From Sinomonas notoginsengisoli (lineage in GTDB: Bacteria; Actinomycetota; Actinomycetes; Actinomycetales; Micrococcaceae): DNA of 64,000 bases. Position numbers and translations under genes: made by a program. The stretch covers positions 1 to 64,000 of the forward strand of contig NZ_JAIZDP010000009.1 in assembly GCF_021554725.1 (NCBI RefSeq). Reading direction: 5' to 3'. Shown in pieces: positions 24,772 through 35,181 of the stretch (the first letter of the stretch is position 1; each line of letters starts with the position of its first letter). Under the pieces are notes generated by a model that saw nothing but the letters and a program-made list of their open reading frames with translations, ran no database searches and was not told the origin of the DNA.

Positions 24772-26217
24772 TCAGCCTCCTACCGAGGCTCCGTTCGAGA
24801 TTCCGACCATGTCCTCGCGGGAGACGACCTTGACGCGCTCACGGGTGACCTCGCCCTTGTGCGTCACGGCCGGCTCGGCCGCCGCGCCCAGGGCCTTCTC
24901 ATGCGCGTCGAGGGCGAGCCAGCCCTCCCACGTCGTGTATTCGACCCCGCGCCCGGCCAGCAGCTCGACGACGGCGTCCTCGGCCGGCTCCGCTGCGGCC
25001 GGGAGCTCCGCGCGCGCGTCGAGGAGGTGCCCGATCGTCTCGAGCGCATCGCCCTTCGTGTGTCCGATCAGGCCCACGGGCCCGCGCTTGATCCAGCCGG
25101 TCGTGTAGACGCCGGGAACGAAGTGGCCCTCGGCATCCAGGACGCGGCCGCCGTCGTTCGGAACGACACCTCGGCGGTGATCGAACTCGAGGTCCGGCAG
25201 CGGCGAGCCGAAGTAGCCGATAGCCCGGTACACGGCCTGGACAGGGTAGTCGACGAACTCACCCGTGCCGCGCACGCCACCGGTGCCGTCGAGCTCCTGC
25301 CGCTCGAACCGGATCCCGGCCACTCGCCCGGGAGTATCGGCCGAGTCAACGATCTCCACCGGGCTCTGCAGGAAGTGCAGGTGCAGCCTGCGGGACGCGG
25401 TCAGCTCCGCGGCATCCTCAGGCTGCTCGGCGATCCAGTTGGTCAGGGTGCCAACCATGGTCTTGACCTGGTTGTTCTTCTGGATCTCCCGGTCGGAGGC
25501 CTCGTCGAACTCGAAGTCCTCGGGATACAGGACGATGTCCACGTCATGCGAGTGGGACAGCTCACGGAGCTCGAGCGGGGTGAACTTGACCTGTGCGGGC
25601 CCTCGGCGGCCGAACACGTGCACGTCGGTGACCGGGGACTCCTTGAGGATCCGGTACACGTTCTCCGGGATCTCGGTCACGAGGAGCTCGTCGGCGTGCT
25701 TGGACAGGACGCGGGCCACGTCAAGGGCCACGTTCCCGTTGCCGATCACCGCCACCTCCTTCGCGTCCAGCGGCCACTCGCGGGGAACGTCCGGGTGGCC
25801 GTCGTACCAGGACACGAAGTCGGCAGCGCCGAAGGAGCCCTCCAGCTCCACGCCGGGGATGTTCAGGTCCGCGTCCTTGATCGCGCCGGTGGCGAAGACC
25901 ACGGCGTCATAGTGCCGCTGGAGGTCCGTCAACGAGAGGTCTGTGCCGTAGTCCACGTTGCCGAAGAAGCGGATGTCCCCGCGGTCGAGGACCTTGTGCA
26001 GCGCGTTGACAATCCCCTTGATGCGCGGGTGGTCCGGAGCCACGCCGTAGCGGATGAGGCCGTAGGGAGTCGGGTAGCGGTCGAACAGGTCGATGCTGAG
26101 CGTGAGCTCGCCGATGGCCACGGGAGCGCTCTTGGTGAGCAGGTCCGCAGCGTAGACGCCGGCGGGGCCGGAGCCGATGATGGCGATTCGCAACGGCCGT
26201 TGCTGGGAGTTCGTCAC
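24772..26217 (-). CDS. fprA: Ferredoxin-NADP reductase, FprA type (copy 2)
   Basis: FAD/NADPH reductase of 481 residues, closely similar along its length to copy 1 at 14863-16389 (same IAIIGSGPAGVYAADLL opening, VAVIGNGNVALDVARVL and GWIKRGPVGLIGHTKGDA). It ends the gene row of the sulfonate-type ABC transporter and cysG, only 33 bases after cysG. In this setting it most likely supplies reduced ferredoxin for the sulfite reductase encoded at 38.3-40.0 kb, an inference from context. It lacks the acidic insertion of copy 1. Confidence 0.93.
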   Translation of the reverse strand: MTNSQQRPLRIAIIGSGPAGVYAADLLTKSAPVAIGELTLSIDLFDRYPTPYGLIRYGVAPDHPRIKGIVNALHKVLDRGDIRFFGNVDYGTDLSLTDLQRHYDAVVFATGAIKDADLNIPGVELEGSFGAADFVSWYDGHPDVPREWPLDAKEVAVIGNGNVALDVARVLSKHADELLVTEIPENVYRILKESPVTDVHVFGRRGPAQVKFTPLELRELSHSHDVDIVLYPEDFEFDEASDREIQKNNQVKTMVGTLTNWIAEQPEDAAELTASRRLHLHFLQSPVEIVDSADTPGRVAGIRFERQELDGTGGVRGTGEFVDYPVQAVYRAIGYFGSPLPDLEFDHRRGVVPNDGGRVLDAEGHFVPGVYTTGWIKRGPVGLIGHTKGDALETIGHLLDARAELPAAAEPAEDAVVELLAGRGVEYTTWEGWLALDAHEKALGAAAEPAVTHKGEVTRERVKVVSREDMVGISNGASVGG

Positions 26218-26250
26218 GAGGGGTTCCTTCTGGCTTCGTCTTCGGTTGGT

Positions 26251-27546
26251 CTAGCGGGTCAGGGAAAGGGAGGGGGCGTCCGACGGCGCGTACGGGCTCA
26301 CGCGCACGACGTCGCCGATCACGATCACGGCGGGATTCGCGACGCCGACGGCATGGGCACGGTTGACAATCCTATCGAGCGTCGAGATGGTGACCCGCTG
26401 CTCGGGGGTCCAGCCGCGCTCCACGATGGCCACAGGCGTGTGGCCCGCGAGCCCCCGCGAGCGCAGCACCGCAACGGACTCCGCCAGCCGGCGCACACCC
26501 ATGAGGAGCACGATCGTGTGGTCGGGGCGGGCGGGCAGTTCAGCGAGTTCGTCATGCCCGGTCGCCACCGAGAACCCGGTCGCGAGGCCGCGGTGTGTGA
26601 CCGGGATCCCGGCGGCCGCGGGCACCGACACGGCGCTCGTGACACCGGGGACCACCTCCACGTCGACTCCGTGCTCGCGGCAGAACGCGGCCTCCTCGCC
26701 TCCGCGGCCCAAGACATACGGGTCGCCGCCCTTGAGCCGCACCACGACGTTCCCCGCGAAGGCCTCGCGCACGAGGACCGCGTTGATCTCGTCCTGCGTG
26801 GCGGTATGGGCGCCGGGGGCCTTGCCGACCTCGATCACCCGAGGGCCGCCCGCGGCTGGGTCGCCGAGCTCGTCGAGGAGGCCGCGGGGCCCGAGCCGAT
26901 CGGCCACGACCACGTCCGCCTCAGCGAGGAGCTGCCGCCCCCGGAGCGTCATGAGGCCAGGGTCGCCGGGACCGCCTCCGACGAGCGCGACTCGCCCCGC
27001 GCGAGGCGAGGCGCTCGCGGAACCCGGCCGGGCGGCGTCGTGCGCTGCGCCCTCCGGCACGGCACGGCGGTGCCGCCGCAGCGGCAGCTTCCCCGTGCGC
27101 AGCGCGAGAAGGATGGCGTCCTTGAGGGCCTTGGCCCTCCGAGGGTCTCCCCCGGCGTTGACGGCAACCGTGACGTCATCGACGCGGGCCACCGCAGGGG
27201 TCCACGCGGCAGAGGACTCATGGTCGGCGGCGTTGACGCACCAGATCCGGCGCCCCTCGGCGTCCGCGGCCACACGGGCGTCCACCTCGGGCCGGCCAGT
27301 GGCCGTCTGAACGAACCAGACGCCCTCCAGGTCCCCGGTCTCGTACTCGCGCCGAACCCAGGTGAGCAGGCCGGCCTCGGCGAGGCGCACGACGTCGTGC
27401 CCCGCCTCGGGTGCCACCAGGGTCACCTTCGCGCCGGCGTCGAGCAGGCCCTGGGCGCGGCGGGCGGCGACGGCACCGCCGCCGACCACGAGGGTGCCGC
27501 GTCCGAGCAGGCGCAGGGACGTGGGGTACAGGTCAATGCCGCTCAT
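26251..27546 (-). CDS. cysG: Siroheme synthase: precorrin-2 dehydrogenase/uroporphyrinogen-III methyltransferase fusion
   Basis: Fusion protein of 431 residues. The N-terminal part (about 1-150) is the precorrin-2 dehydrogenase domain with LVVGGGAVAARRAQGLLDAG; the C-terminal part (about 175-415) is the SAM-dependent uroporphyrinogen-III C-methyltransferase, with VALVGGGPGDPGLMTLRG and VVRLKGGDPYVLGRGGEEA. Together they make sirohydrochlorin, the precursor of the sulfite reductase cofactor. The last step, iron insertion, could be done by the separate chelatase at 41381-42139. cysG overlaps the ABC permease gene upstream by 4 bases (ATGA). Confidence 0.93.
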   Translation of the reverse strand: MSGIDLYPTSLRLLGRGTLVVGGGAVAARRAQGLLDAGAKVTLVAPEAGHDVVRLAEAGLLTWVRREYETGDLEGVWFVQTATGRPEVDARVAADAEGRRIWCVNAADHESSAAWTPAVARVDDVTVAVNAGGDPRRAKALKDAILLALRTGKLPLRRHRRAVPEGAAHDAARPGSASASPRAGRVALVGGGPGDPGLMTLRGRQLLAEADVVVADRLGPRGLLDELGDPAAGGPRVIEVGKAPGAHTATQDEINAVLVREAFAGNVVVRLKGGDPYVLGRGGEEAAFCREHGVDVEVVPGVTSAVSVPAAAGIPVTHRGLATGFSVATGHDELAELPARPDHTIVLLMGVRRLAESVAVLRSRGLAGHTPVAIVERGWTPEQRVTISTLDRIVNRAHAVGVANPAVIVIGDVVRVSPYAPSDAPSLSLTR

Positions 27547-28523
27547 CGGGTGCCTCCTGCGAGAAGTCCACGGCGGGCGAGCAGCCGCCGTTCGAGGGGT
27601 GAGAAGACGGCCAGCTCGATCGCGATGCCGACGGCCAGGATGGTCAGGATGGCACTCATGACCACTCCCATGTCACTCAGCGTGCGGCCCTGGTCGAGGA
27701 GGGAGCCGAGCCCGAAGCCGAGCGTGCCGCCGACCGCGATGATCTCGGCGGCCATGAGCGAACGCCACGAGAACGCCCAGCCCTGCTTGAGGCCCGCGAG
27801 GTACCCGGGCAGTGCTGCGGGCAGGATCACCTGGAGCGCGAGCTCGGTCCGGGACGCGCCGAGCACCTTCGCGACCGCGCGGTACTGGGGTTGGACGTGG
27901 TCGATCCCGGCGATGAGCCCGTTGACGATCGACGGGATCGCCCCCATGAGCACCACGAAGTACACGGTCGCCTCCGTGAGGCCGAACCAGATGATGGCCG
28001 CGGGCACCCAGGCGACCGACGGCAGGACCTGCAGGCCGGAGATGAGCGGCCCGAACGCGCGGCGCAAGGGCGCGACCTGGCCGAGGATCAGCCCGAGCGG
28101 CGTCGCGACGACCACGCTGATGGCGAAGCCGAGCAGGCCGCGCTGCAGGGAGGTCCACACGGCCTCCTGGGCCTTGCCCTCGGCCCACAGGGAGCCGAGG
28201 GACCTGAGGACGTCGAGCGGGCCGGGCACGAGGTCACGGCGCTTGAGGCCGAGTGTGACGTACAACTGCCACGCGAGGACTAGGACCACGACGGCCGCGA
28301 CCGGCAGGAGCACGCGCGAGAGGCCGCGGCGGCGCGTGGCCGTGCCGGACTGGAGCCTGTCGAGGCCCGCCTCGATTGCGGCCAGGTCGGCCTGCGTCTC
28401 AGGCCGGCGCACGACGGCGCCGGCCGCCTCGGGCGCGGAACTGGCCCCTCGCCCGGGACTCGCCCCGGCTACAGCGTGGGCCCCCGGCAGACGGTCCTCC
28501 TCGAGGGTCGGGTTATCTGGCAT
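27543..28523 (-). CDS. ABC transporter permease, sulfonate/nitrate/taurine type
   Basis: Inner-membrane subunit of about 326 residues. A Pro/Ala-rich cytoplasmic N-terminus of about 80 residues precedes six hydrophobic segments; GASRTELALQVILPAALPGYLAGLKQG includes the EAA loop that contacts the ATPase. This is the SsuC/TauC family. It lies between the ATPase gene, which it overlaps by 11 bases, and cysG, so sulfur sources such as alkanesulfonates are the likely cargo. No monooxygenase (ssuD/tauD) is adjacent. Confidence 0.85.
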   Translation of the reverse strand: MPDNPTLEEDRLPGAHAVAGASPGRGASSAPEAAGAVVRRPETQADLAAIEAGLDRLQSGTATRRRGLSRVLLPVAAVVVLVLAWQLYVTLGLKRRDLVPGPLDVLRSLGSLWAEGKAQEAVWTSLQRGLLGFAISVVVATPLGLILGQVAPLRRAFGPLISGLQVLPSVAWVPAAIIWFGLTEATVYFVVLMGAIPSIVNGLIAGIDHVQPQYRAVAKVLGASRTELALQVILPAALPGYLAGLKQGWAFSWRSLMAAEIIAVGGTLGFGLGSLLDQGRTLSDMGVVMSAILTILAVGIAIELAVFSPLERRLLARRGLLAGGTR

Positions 28524-29238
28524 GACGTGCGATCTCCTCACGGAGGCGGGAGGTGAGCTCCGAGGCCAGGGCGGCGGCAGCAGCGGCGTCGTGCTTCGTC
28601 TCGTGGGGAACCGCCCACTCGGCGACGACTCGGCCCGGCCGCGATGACAGCAGCAGGACGCGCTGGCCGAGGCGCACGGCCTCGCGGACATTGTGGGTGA
28701 CGAAGATGATGGTCCGTCCGGTCTCCCGCCAGATCCGGGTGAGTTCCTCGTGCAGGAGGTCCCGGGTGATGGCGTCGAGGGCGGCGAACGGCTCGTCCAT
28801 GAGGAGGACCTGACGGTCCTGCGACAGGGCCCGTGCGAGGGCGACGCGCTGGCGCATCCCGCCCGAGAGCTCGTGCGGGCGTCGGTCCGCGGCCTCGCCG
28901 AGGTGGACGAGGTCGAGGAGCTCGGTGGCGCGGGCGCGGCGCTCGGGCTTCGGGACCCCGCGGAGCTTGAGTGCGAGTTCGACGTTCCCGCGGGCCGTGA
29001 GCCACGGGTACAGGGCGGCGTCCTGGAACATGAATGCGGCGCCGTCTGCCGGGACCTCGAGGGCGCCCGCGGTGGGGCGCTCGAGGCCGGCGATGATGTT
29101 CAGGAGCGTGGACTTGCCGCACCCGGAGGCACCGAGGAGCGCCACGAACTCGCCCTGGGCGATGGACGCGTTCACACCATCGAGGACGGGTTCCTCCGCG
29201 CCGAACCGCTTGCCGAGGTTCTCGAGGATCACGGTCAT
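28513..29238 (-). CDS. ABC transporter ATP-binding protein, sulfonate/nitrate/taurine type
   Basis: ATPase of 241 residues with Walker A GASGCGKST (residues 36-44), signature LSGGMRQR, Walker B VLLMDEPF and the switch histidine in FVTHNVREA, matching SsuB/TauB. It powers the import system with the permease and binding protein on either side. Its ATG overlaps the binding-protein gene stop by 4 bases, so the three genes are tightly coupled. Confidence 0.92.
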   Translation of the reverse strand: MTVILENLGKRFGAEEPVLDGVNASIAQGEFVALLGASGCGKSTLLNIIAGLERPTAGALEVPADGAAFMFQDAALYPWLTARGNVELALKLRGVPKPERRARATELLDLVHLGEAADRRPHELSGGMRQRVALARALSQDRQVLLMDEPFAALDAITRDLLHEELTRIWRETGRTIIFVTHNVREAVRLGQRVLLLSSRPGRVVAEWAVPHETKHDAAAAAALASELTSRLREEIARHAR

Positions 29239-30452
29239 GGCTGCTCCTCCCCCAGCCCGGCGCTGCGTGCTCCGGGCTCGCCCGCGGCCGTGAGGACCTT
29301 GTTGAGCGCCCGGAGGTCGAAGAGTCCGTGGAGGTCCGCGGTCTTCGTGACGCCGGCCGCCACGCCGTCCGCGAGGAGCTTGGGGAAGGCGCCCGCGAGG
29401 GGGTCCGCGGTGAACGTGACGCTCTGCAGCGACCGCTCGAGGACGTCCGCGGGGAGTTCGCCGCCGGACGCGGCCTTGAGCCCTGCGTTGACGGCGGCGG
29501 CCTTCTCGGCGGGAGTCGCGTGGTTGAGCCAGTCGATGGCGGCCACGTGGCCCCTGAGCAGGGCTTCGACGGTCTGGGGGTGCTCGGCGGCGAACGTCTT
29601 GTTCACGAGCAGGACCGTGGTGGGGAAGAGCCCCGGCTTGCCGGTGCCCGAGCCGTCCCACAGGTCCTTCTCGTCCGCGAGCACGTGCGCGCCTGCCTGG
29701 AGCACGAGGCGGGACGCCCACGGCTCAGGCAGCCACGCGCCGTCCAGCCTGCCGTCGGTGAAGAGCTTGAGGGTCTGGGCATTGTCCGTCGGGTTGATGG
29801 TCGCGTCGCCGCCGCCGTTCGGGCGCGTCGTGATGCCGTGCCCGGCGAGGTAGGCGCGCAGGGCCACATCCTGGGTGCCGCCCAGCTGGGGCGTCGCGAG
29901 GACGGCCCCCTTGAGCTGCTCGGGGCGTGTGATCCCGGCCTTGACGACGAGCTGCGCGCCTCCCGCCGCTGCTCCCGCGATCACCGAGACGGACTCCCCG
30001 TGGCTCTGCACGAACGAGTTGACCGCCGGGTTGGGGCCGACGTAGGCGGCATCGATCGCGCCTGCATTGAGCGCCTCGATCGCGGCCGGGCCGGCATTGA
30101 ACACCTGCGTGGCGAGCGACCCTGTGCCGGCGTCCTTGAGCGTGTTCGCGATGAGATCCTTCTGCACGCCCACGAGCGCCGGGGCGTGGGTGACGTTGCC
30201 GAAGTAGCCGAGCCGCAGCTGTGCCGCGGGGGTCCCGGCGGCGAGGGCCGTCGTCGTGCGCTGCTCGCCGCCGGCGAGGGCGATGGCGAACGCCGTGCCC
30301 GCGCCGAGGAGGAGCACGACGGCGGCCGCGACTCCGAGCGTGATGGCTCGGCCACGATGCGGGGGCCTCGAGTCGGCGGTGATGCGGATGGAGGCGGGGA
30401 CGGTGCTCTTGGTGGTCTGGGTCTGGGTCTGGCTCTCAGGGCCTTGGCTCAT
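29235..30452 (-). CDS. ABC transporter substrate-binding protein, SsuA/NrtA-like
   Basis: Binding protein of 405 residues. A charged N-terminus and one hydrophobic segment (about residues 36-62) are followed by the periplasmic-binding fold with LRLGYFGNVTHAPALVG and an AYVGPNPA motif typical of the aliphatic sulfonate/nitrate group. There is no lipobox cysteine after the hydrophobic segment, so it is either membrane-anchored by that helix or cleaved; most Gram-positive homologues are lipoproteins. First gene of the transporter-cysG-fprA unit. Confidence 0.87.
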   Translation of the reverse strand: MSQGPESQTQTQTTKSTVPASIRITADSRPPHRGRAITLGVAAAVVLLLGAGTAFAIALAGGEQRTTTALAAGTPAAQLRLGYFGNVTHAPALVGVQKDLIANTLKDAGTGSLATQVFNAGPAAIEALNAGAIDAAYVGPNPAVNSFVQSHGESVSVIAGAAAGGAQLVVKAGITRPEQLKGAVLATPQLGGTQDVALRAYLAGHGITTRPNGGGDATINPTDNAQTLKLFTDGRLDGAWLPEPWASRLVLQAGAHVLADEKDLWDGSGTGKPGLFPTTVLLVNKTFAAEHPQTVEALLRGHVAAIDWLNHATPAEKAAAVNAGLKAASGGELPADVLERSLQSVTFTADPLAGAFPKLLADGVAAGVTKTADLHGLFDLRALNKVLTAAGEPGARSAGLGEEQP

Positions 30453-30498
30453 GGTCAGATCCTTGGTCTCGCAGAGGTCGTCAGGTCTCGGATGGGGC

Positions 30499-30561
30499 CT
30501 ATCGACGGGCCCGACATCGGGGCATTCGCCCGGACGTGAGGGTGGTGGCCTGCGTGATCAT
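30499..30561 (-). CDS. Possible leader peptide upstream of the sulfur transporter
   Basis: A 20-codon frame, MITQATTLTSGRMPRCRARR, lies 46 bases upstream of the binding-protein gene on the same strand and contains a cysteine near its end. Cysteine-containing leader ORFs that control sulfur genes by attenuation are known in actinobacteria. There is no good ribosome binding site, so the assignment is weak. Confidence 0.25.
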   Translation of the reverse strand: MITQATTLTSGRMPRCRARR

Positions 30562-30615
30562 GGGTTCAAGCATGGGCGGGGGCCCGGTACTGGGCCAAGG
30601 GCCCGGTCATGGGCG

Positions 30616-30640
30616 GTCACGCGACGTCACAGGGGGTCAC
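30616..30640. promoter_or_regulatory. Three GTCAC repeats at 10-base spacing
   Basis: GTCAC occurs at 30616, 30626 and 30636, exactly one helical turn apart, about 165 bases upstream of the sulfonate-type transporter operon. Phased repeats of this kind often bind a regulator on one face of DNA. Regulator unknown. Confidence 0.4.
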
Positions 30641-30677
30641 GAACCGGTGGGGCGCGGCGGCCGCGGCCCCCGCAAGC

Positions 30678-30768
30678 CATTCCGACCAGCTTTCGAACTC
30701 CGGGGGGCGGGAACATCGGCGTGTCGCGGCCGGCCCGCCGTCCCGCCCCTCTGAAGACGGTCGGAATG
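30678..30768. repeat. Nested inverted repeat between mmuM and the transporter operon
   Basis: CATTCCGACC (30678-30687) and GGTCGGAATG (30759-30768) are perfect inverted repeats enclosing a second pair, GGGCGGGA (30705-30712) and TCCCGCCC (30741-30748). The structure starts 21 bases after the mmuM stop codon on the minus strand. It could end mmuM transcription or fold as an RNA leader for the operon below. Confidence 0.6.
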
Positions 30769-30789
30769 AGCAGGCAGCCAGCCTCGGAC

Positions 30790-31728
30790 CTACCGGTCGA
30801 TCGTCGTGGCGAGTGCTGCGATATCGGCAGGGGTGGTGCGGCAGCATCCGCCGATGAGGCGAGCCCCGAGGCTGCGCCACTGCTGGGCGTACGAGGAGAG
30901 CATCCTGGCATCGTGGGGCGAGGGAGCCCACGCCCTCGCGCCCGGATCCCAGCGCTCGCCCGCGTTCGGGTAGACCACGAGCGGCAGGTCGGTGTGCGCC
31001 GCGAACTCGGCGATCCCGCTCGTCGCCAGCTGCGGCGGCACGCAGTTGACGCCGACGGCGAGGATACCCGTGCGGCCGGTGAGTTCGGACACGAGCTCGC
31101 GAATCGTTGTGCCGTCGCTCAGGTGCGTGGCATCCCGCAGTGTGACGCTGATCCAGGCCGGAGCGCCGAGGTCCTCGACAAGGTCAGCGAGCGCCAGAGC
31201 TTCCTCGGCGGACGGGATGGTCTCGCACGCCAGCACGTCCACACCGGTGTCGACGAGGGCGGCGGCGCGCGGCCTGTGGAAGGCGAGGAACTCGTCCCGT
31301 GTGAGCCGATAGTCGCCTCTGTACTCCGAACCGTCGGCCAGATACGCACCATACGGGCCCACCGACCCCGCGATGATCAGCTCCGGCGAGCCGGGGAACT
31401 CCGCGAGGCGGCGGCGTCGTGCGCCCTCGGCAAGCCGCACACTCCTGCGGACGACGGCGCGGGCCTCCTCTTCGCTCAATCCTCGCCGGGCCAGCCCGGC
31501 AGGGGCGGCTTGGTAGCTCCCGGTCGTCGCGACGCGTGCGCCGGCGCGGAAGTACTGGCCGTGGACGGCCTCGATGGCCTCGGGGGCCTCCAGCAGGACC
31601 TTGGCGGACCAGAGCGGGTCCGCGAGGTCGTGGCCGTGGCGTTCGAGCTCGGTGGCCAGCCCGCCGTCCAGCACGATCGTTTCCCCCGCCGCGAGGGCGG
31701 CAGCGAGCACATTCGGGGTGGGAGGCAT
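30790..31728 (-). CDS. mmuM: Homocysteine S-methyltransferase
   Basis: Zinc-dependent methyltransferase of 312 residues. ETIVLDGGLATELERHG opens the barrel, VGVNCVPPQ supplies the first zinc cysteine and LIGGCCRTTP the other two. It transfers a methyl group from S-methylmethionine or SAM to homocysteine, giving methionine. The place upstream of a sulfur-source transporter fits a sulfur economy role. No S-methylmethionine permease is adjacent. Confidence 0.92.
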   Translation of the reverse strand: MPPTPNVLAAALAAGETIVLDGGLATELERHGHDLADPLWSAKVLLEAPEAIEAVHGQYFRAGARVATTGSYQAAPAGLARRGLSEEEARAVVRRSVRLAEGARRRRLAEFPGSPELIIAGSVGPYGAYLADGSEYRGDYRLTRDEFLAFHRPRAAALVDTGVDVLACETIPSAEEALALADLVEDLGAPAWISVTLRDATHLSDGTTIRELVSELTGRTGILAVGVNCVPPQLATSGIAEFAAHTDLPLVVYPNAGERWDPGARAWAPSPHDARMLSSYAQQWRSLGARLIGGCCRTTPADIAALATTIDR

Positions 31729-31746
31729 GATGGCTGAGGCCGTTCG

Positions 31747-31857
31747 TCAGCGGCAGCGGACGTCGGCGAGGAGGACCAGCACCGATCCGATCACGACGGC
31801 GATCCACGGCGCCGCCGATGAACGGCGCTGCGGGTGGAAAGTCGGAGCCGTGCTCAT
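31747..31857 (-). CDS. Small membrane protein of 36 residues
   Basis: A short frame reads MSTAPTFHPQRRSSAAP and then WIAVVIGSVLVLLADV before a Cys-containing end. The basic head and single hydrophobic segment look like a small membrane protein. It lies 18 bases upstream of mmuM on the same strand and may be co-transcribed. GGCGGA directly before the ATG is poorly spaced as a ribosome binding site. No known family. Confidence 0.4.
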   Translation of the reverse strand: MSTAPTFHPQRRSSAAPWIAVVIGSVLVLLADVRCR

Positions 31858-31960
31858 TCCGCCAACGGTATGCCTGCGCCCCGCCAGAGGACTACGATCT
31901 CAGGTCCCGATGGGTGCCGTCGGCGGGCGCACGCATGTGCGCCTGGCCTCCTCCCGGGCT

Positions 31961-31994
31961 CCTGGTCCGGCCGCGATGCCGCGGCCGGACCAGG
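31961..31994 (-). terminator. Terminator of katG
   Basis: A perfect 15-bp stem, CCTGGTCCGGCCGCG (31961-31975) with its complement (31980-31994), and a 4-base loop lie 21 bases after the katG stop codon. Confidence 0.85.
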
Positions 31995-32015
31995 GTGTTC
32001 TTCCCGGAGGCGCCG

Positions 32016-34235
<2,220 letters not shown>

Positions 34236-34253
34236 CTACTGGATGTCGCTCAT
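34236..34253 (-). other. katG leader: five codons then in-frame amber
   Basis: ATG AGC GAC ATC CAG TAG reads MSDIQ-stop, in the same frame as katG, preceded by a purine-rich GGAGGAAGG Shine-Dalgarno. After the TAG the frame continues GGCPV into the katG start at 34223. It is either a nonsense mutation of CAG type near the 5' end of katG or a minimal upstream frame with re-initiation. Confidence 0.7.
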
Positions 34254-34313
34254 CTGCTTCCTTCCTCCCCGAGGCGTGCCCCGGAAGCGCCGAATCTGTC
34301 ACCTTCTGATCCT

Positions 34314-34340
34314 GCGGCATGCACGGGTGCCGCATGCCGC
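34314..34340. other. Hairpin upstream of katG
   Basis: GCGGCATGC (34314-34322) pairs with GCATGCCGC (34332-34340), a perfect 9-bp stem with 9-base loop, 61 bases upstream of the leader ATG. It may be an operator or part of the katG 5' leader. Function not known. Confidence 0.45.
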
Positions 34341-34428
34341 GCTCGGAAGCGGCGGCGTCGGTGCCGTACTGCTCATGACAAGACGCTAGCAGTGCGCGGC
34401 CTTCGCCGACAGCTGGCCCGATCCTGCC

Positions 34429-35055
34429 TCAGGCGGCCCCGGCATCGCCGGCACGCCGGTAGATGTTGATCAAGACCCCCGAGGGCAGCGCGCGCGATGA
34501 GGCCAGCGCGAGCCGGGAGACCGGGAACCCGCTGCCGAAGAGCCTCTTTCCCAGGCCTAGCACGATCGGGTAGACCATGAGCCGGTACTCGTCGACGAGG
34601 TCATGCTCGGCGAGCGCGCGCACGAGCTGGGTGCTCCCCCACACGCGGATCTCGCCGCCCGTGTCAGCACGAAGCTGGGCAACCGCAGCGGAGACGTCCG
34701 GGCCGAGGAGGTGAGAGTTCTTCCAGCGAAGTCCAGTGAGGGTGCGGGACGCGACATACTTGGGGACGCGGTTGTAGCGCCGGGTGAGCTCGCCCTGGAA
34801 GCCCGGCGCCCCCTCGTCCCAGACGCCCCACGAGCCTGCGAAGAGCTCGTAGGTCACACGGCCCAGCAGGAGCGCCTCGGTCCGCTCCTCCCATGCCGCG
34901 ACGGGGTTCTCGGACGTGCCGCTCGTGTCCGCCCGGTCGAAGTCCATCTGCCATCCCCCATACGGGAAGCCGCCCTCGAGATCCTCGTCCGAGCCGCCCG
35001 GCGCTTGTGCGACGCCGTCCAGCGTGACGAACTCCTGCACCACAATCGAGCCCAT
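34429..35055 (-). CDS. Dihydrofolate reductase/RibD C-terminal domain protein
   Basis: Protein of 208 residues with the RibD C-terminal fold: GSIVVQEFVTLDGVAQAPGG opens it, EALLLGRVTYELFAGSW is the nucleotide-binding loop and GEIRVWGSTQLVRALAEHDL the second conserved helix. Stand-alone members of this group are NADPH-dependent reductases of unknown substrate, common in actinomycetes. It is not a true dihydrofolate reductase. Lies downstream of cysN after a palindromic repeat, so it may be transcribed separately. Confidence 0.85.
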   Translation of the reverse strand: MGSIVVQEFVTLDGVAQAPGGSDEDLEGGFPYGGWQMDFDRADTSGTSENPVAAWEERTEALLLGRVTYELFAGSWGVWDEGAPGFQGELTRRYNRVPKYVASRTLTGLRWKNSHLLGPDVSAAVAQLRADTGGEIRVWGSTQLVRALAEHDLVDEYRLMVYPIVLGLGKRLFGSGFPVSRLALASSRALPSGVLINIYRRAGDAGAA

Positions 35056-35136
35056 CAGCTCAGTCTAGGGACGCACGACGACGCGCGTCACCACTTGAGG
35101 CGAAGGCGCCGTCGAGCACGCCACATCCCACCCGGA

Positions 35137-35181
35137 GGTTCTCCCTCGCTCAACCACCGATGGTTGAGCGAAGTCGAAACC
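35137..35181. repeat. REP-like palindrome after cysN
   Basis: TCGCTCAACCA (35146-35156) and TGGTTGAGCGA (35161-35171) form an 11-bp perfect stem with a CCGA loop; GGTT and AACC at the outer ends extend the symmetry. It touches the cysN stop codon and can serve as terminator. The half-sequence GGTTGAGCGNAGT also occurs at the beginning of cysH (38211-38240), suggesting a dispersed repetitive palindrome. Confidence 0.75.

Larger units (their letters stand above)
30453..30789. other. Regulatory gap upstream of the sulfur transporter operon
   Basis: This 337-base stretch has no convincing gene. It contains the nested inverted repeat, the phased GTCAC repeats, a partly duplicated CATGGGCGG segment (30571 and 30608) with two copies of GGGCCCGGT between, and a possible 20-codon leader frame. 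I looked for the conserved cores of SAM and cobalamin riboswitches and did not find them. Confidence 0.5.

Noticed and set aside
30453-30789. SAM or cobalamin riboswitch
   Set aside because: The conserved cores of these riboswitches were looked for and not seen; only inverted and phased repeats are present.
34429-35055. True dihydrofolate reductase
   Set aside because: The fold is shared, but the sequence pattern is that of the RibD C-terminal group, with a different active-site pattern.
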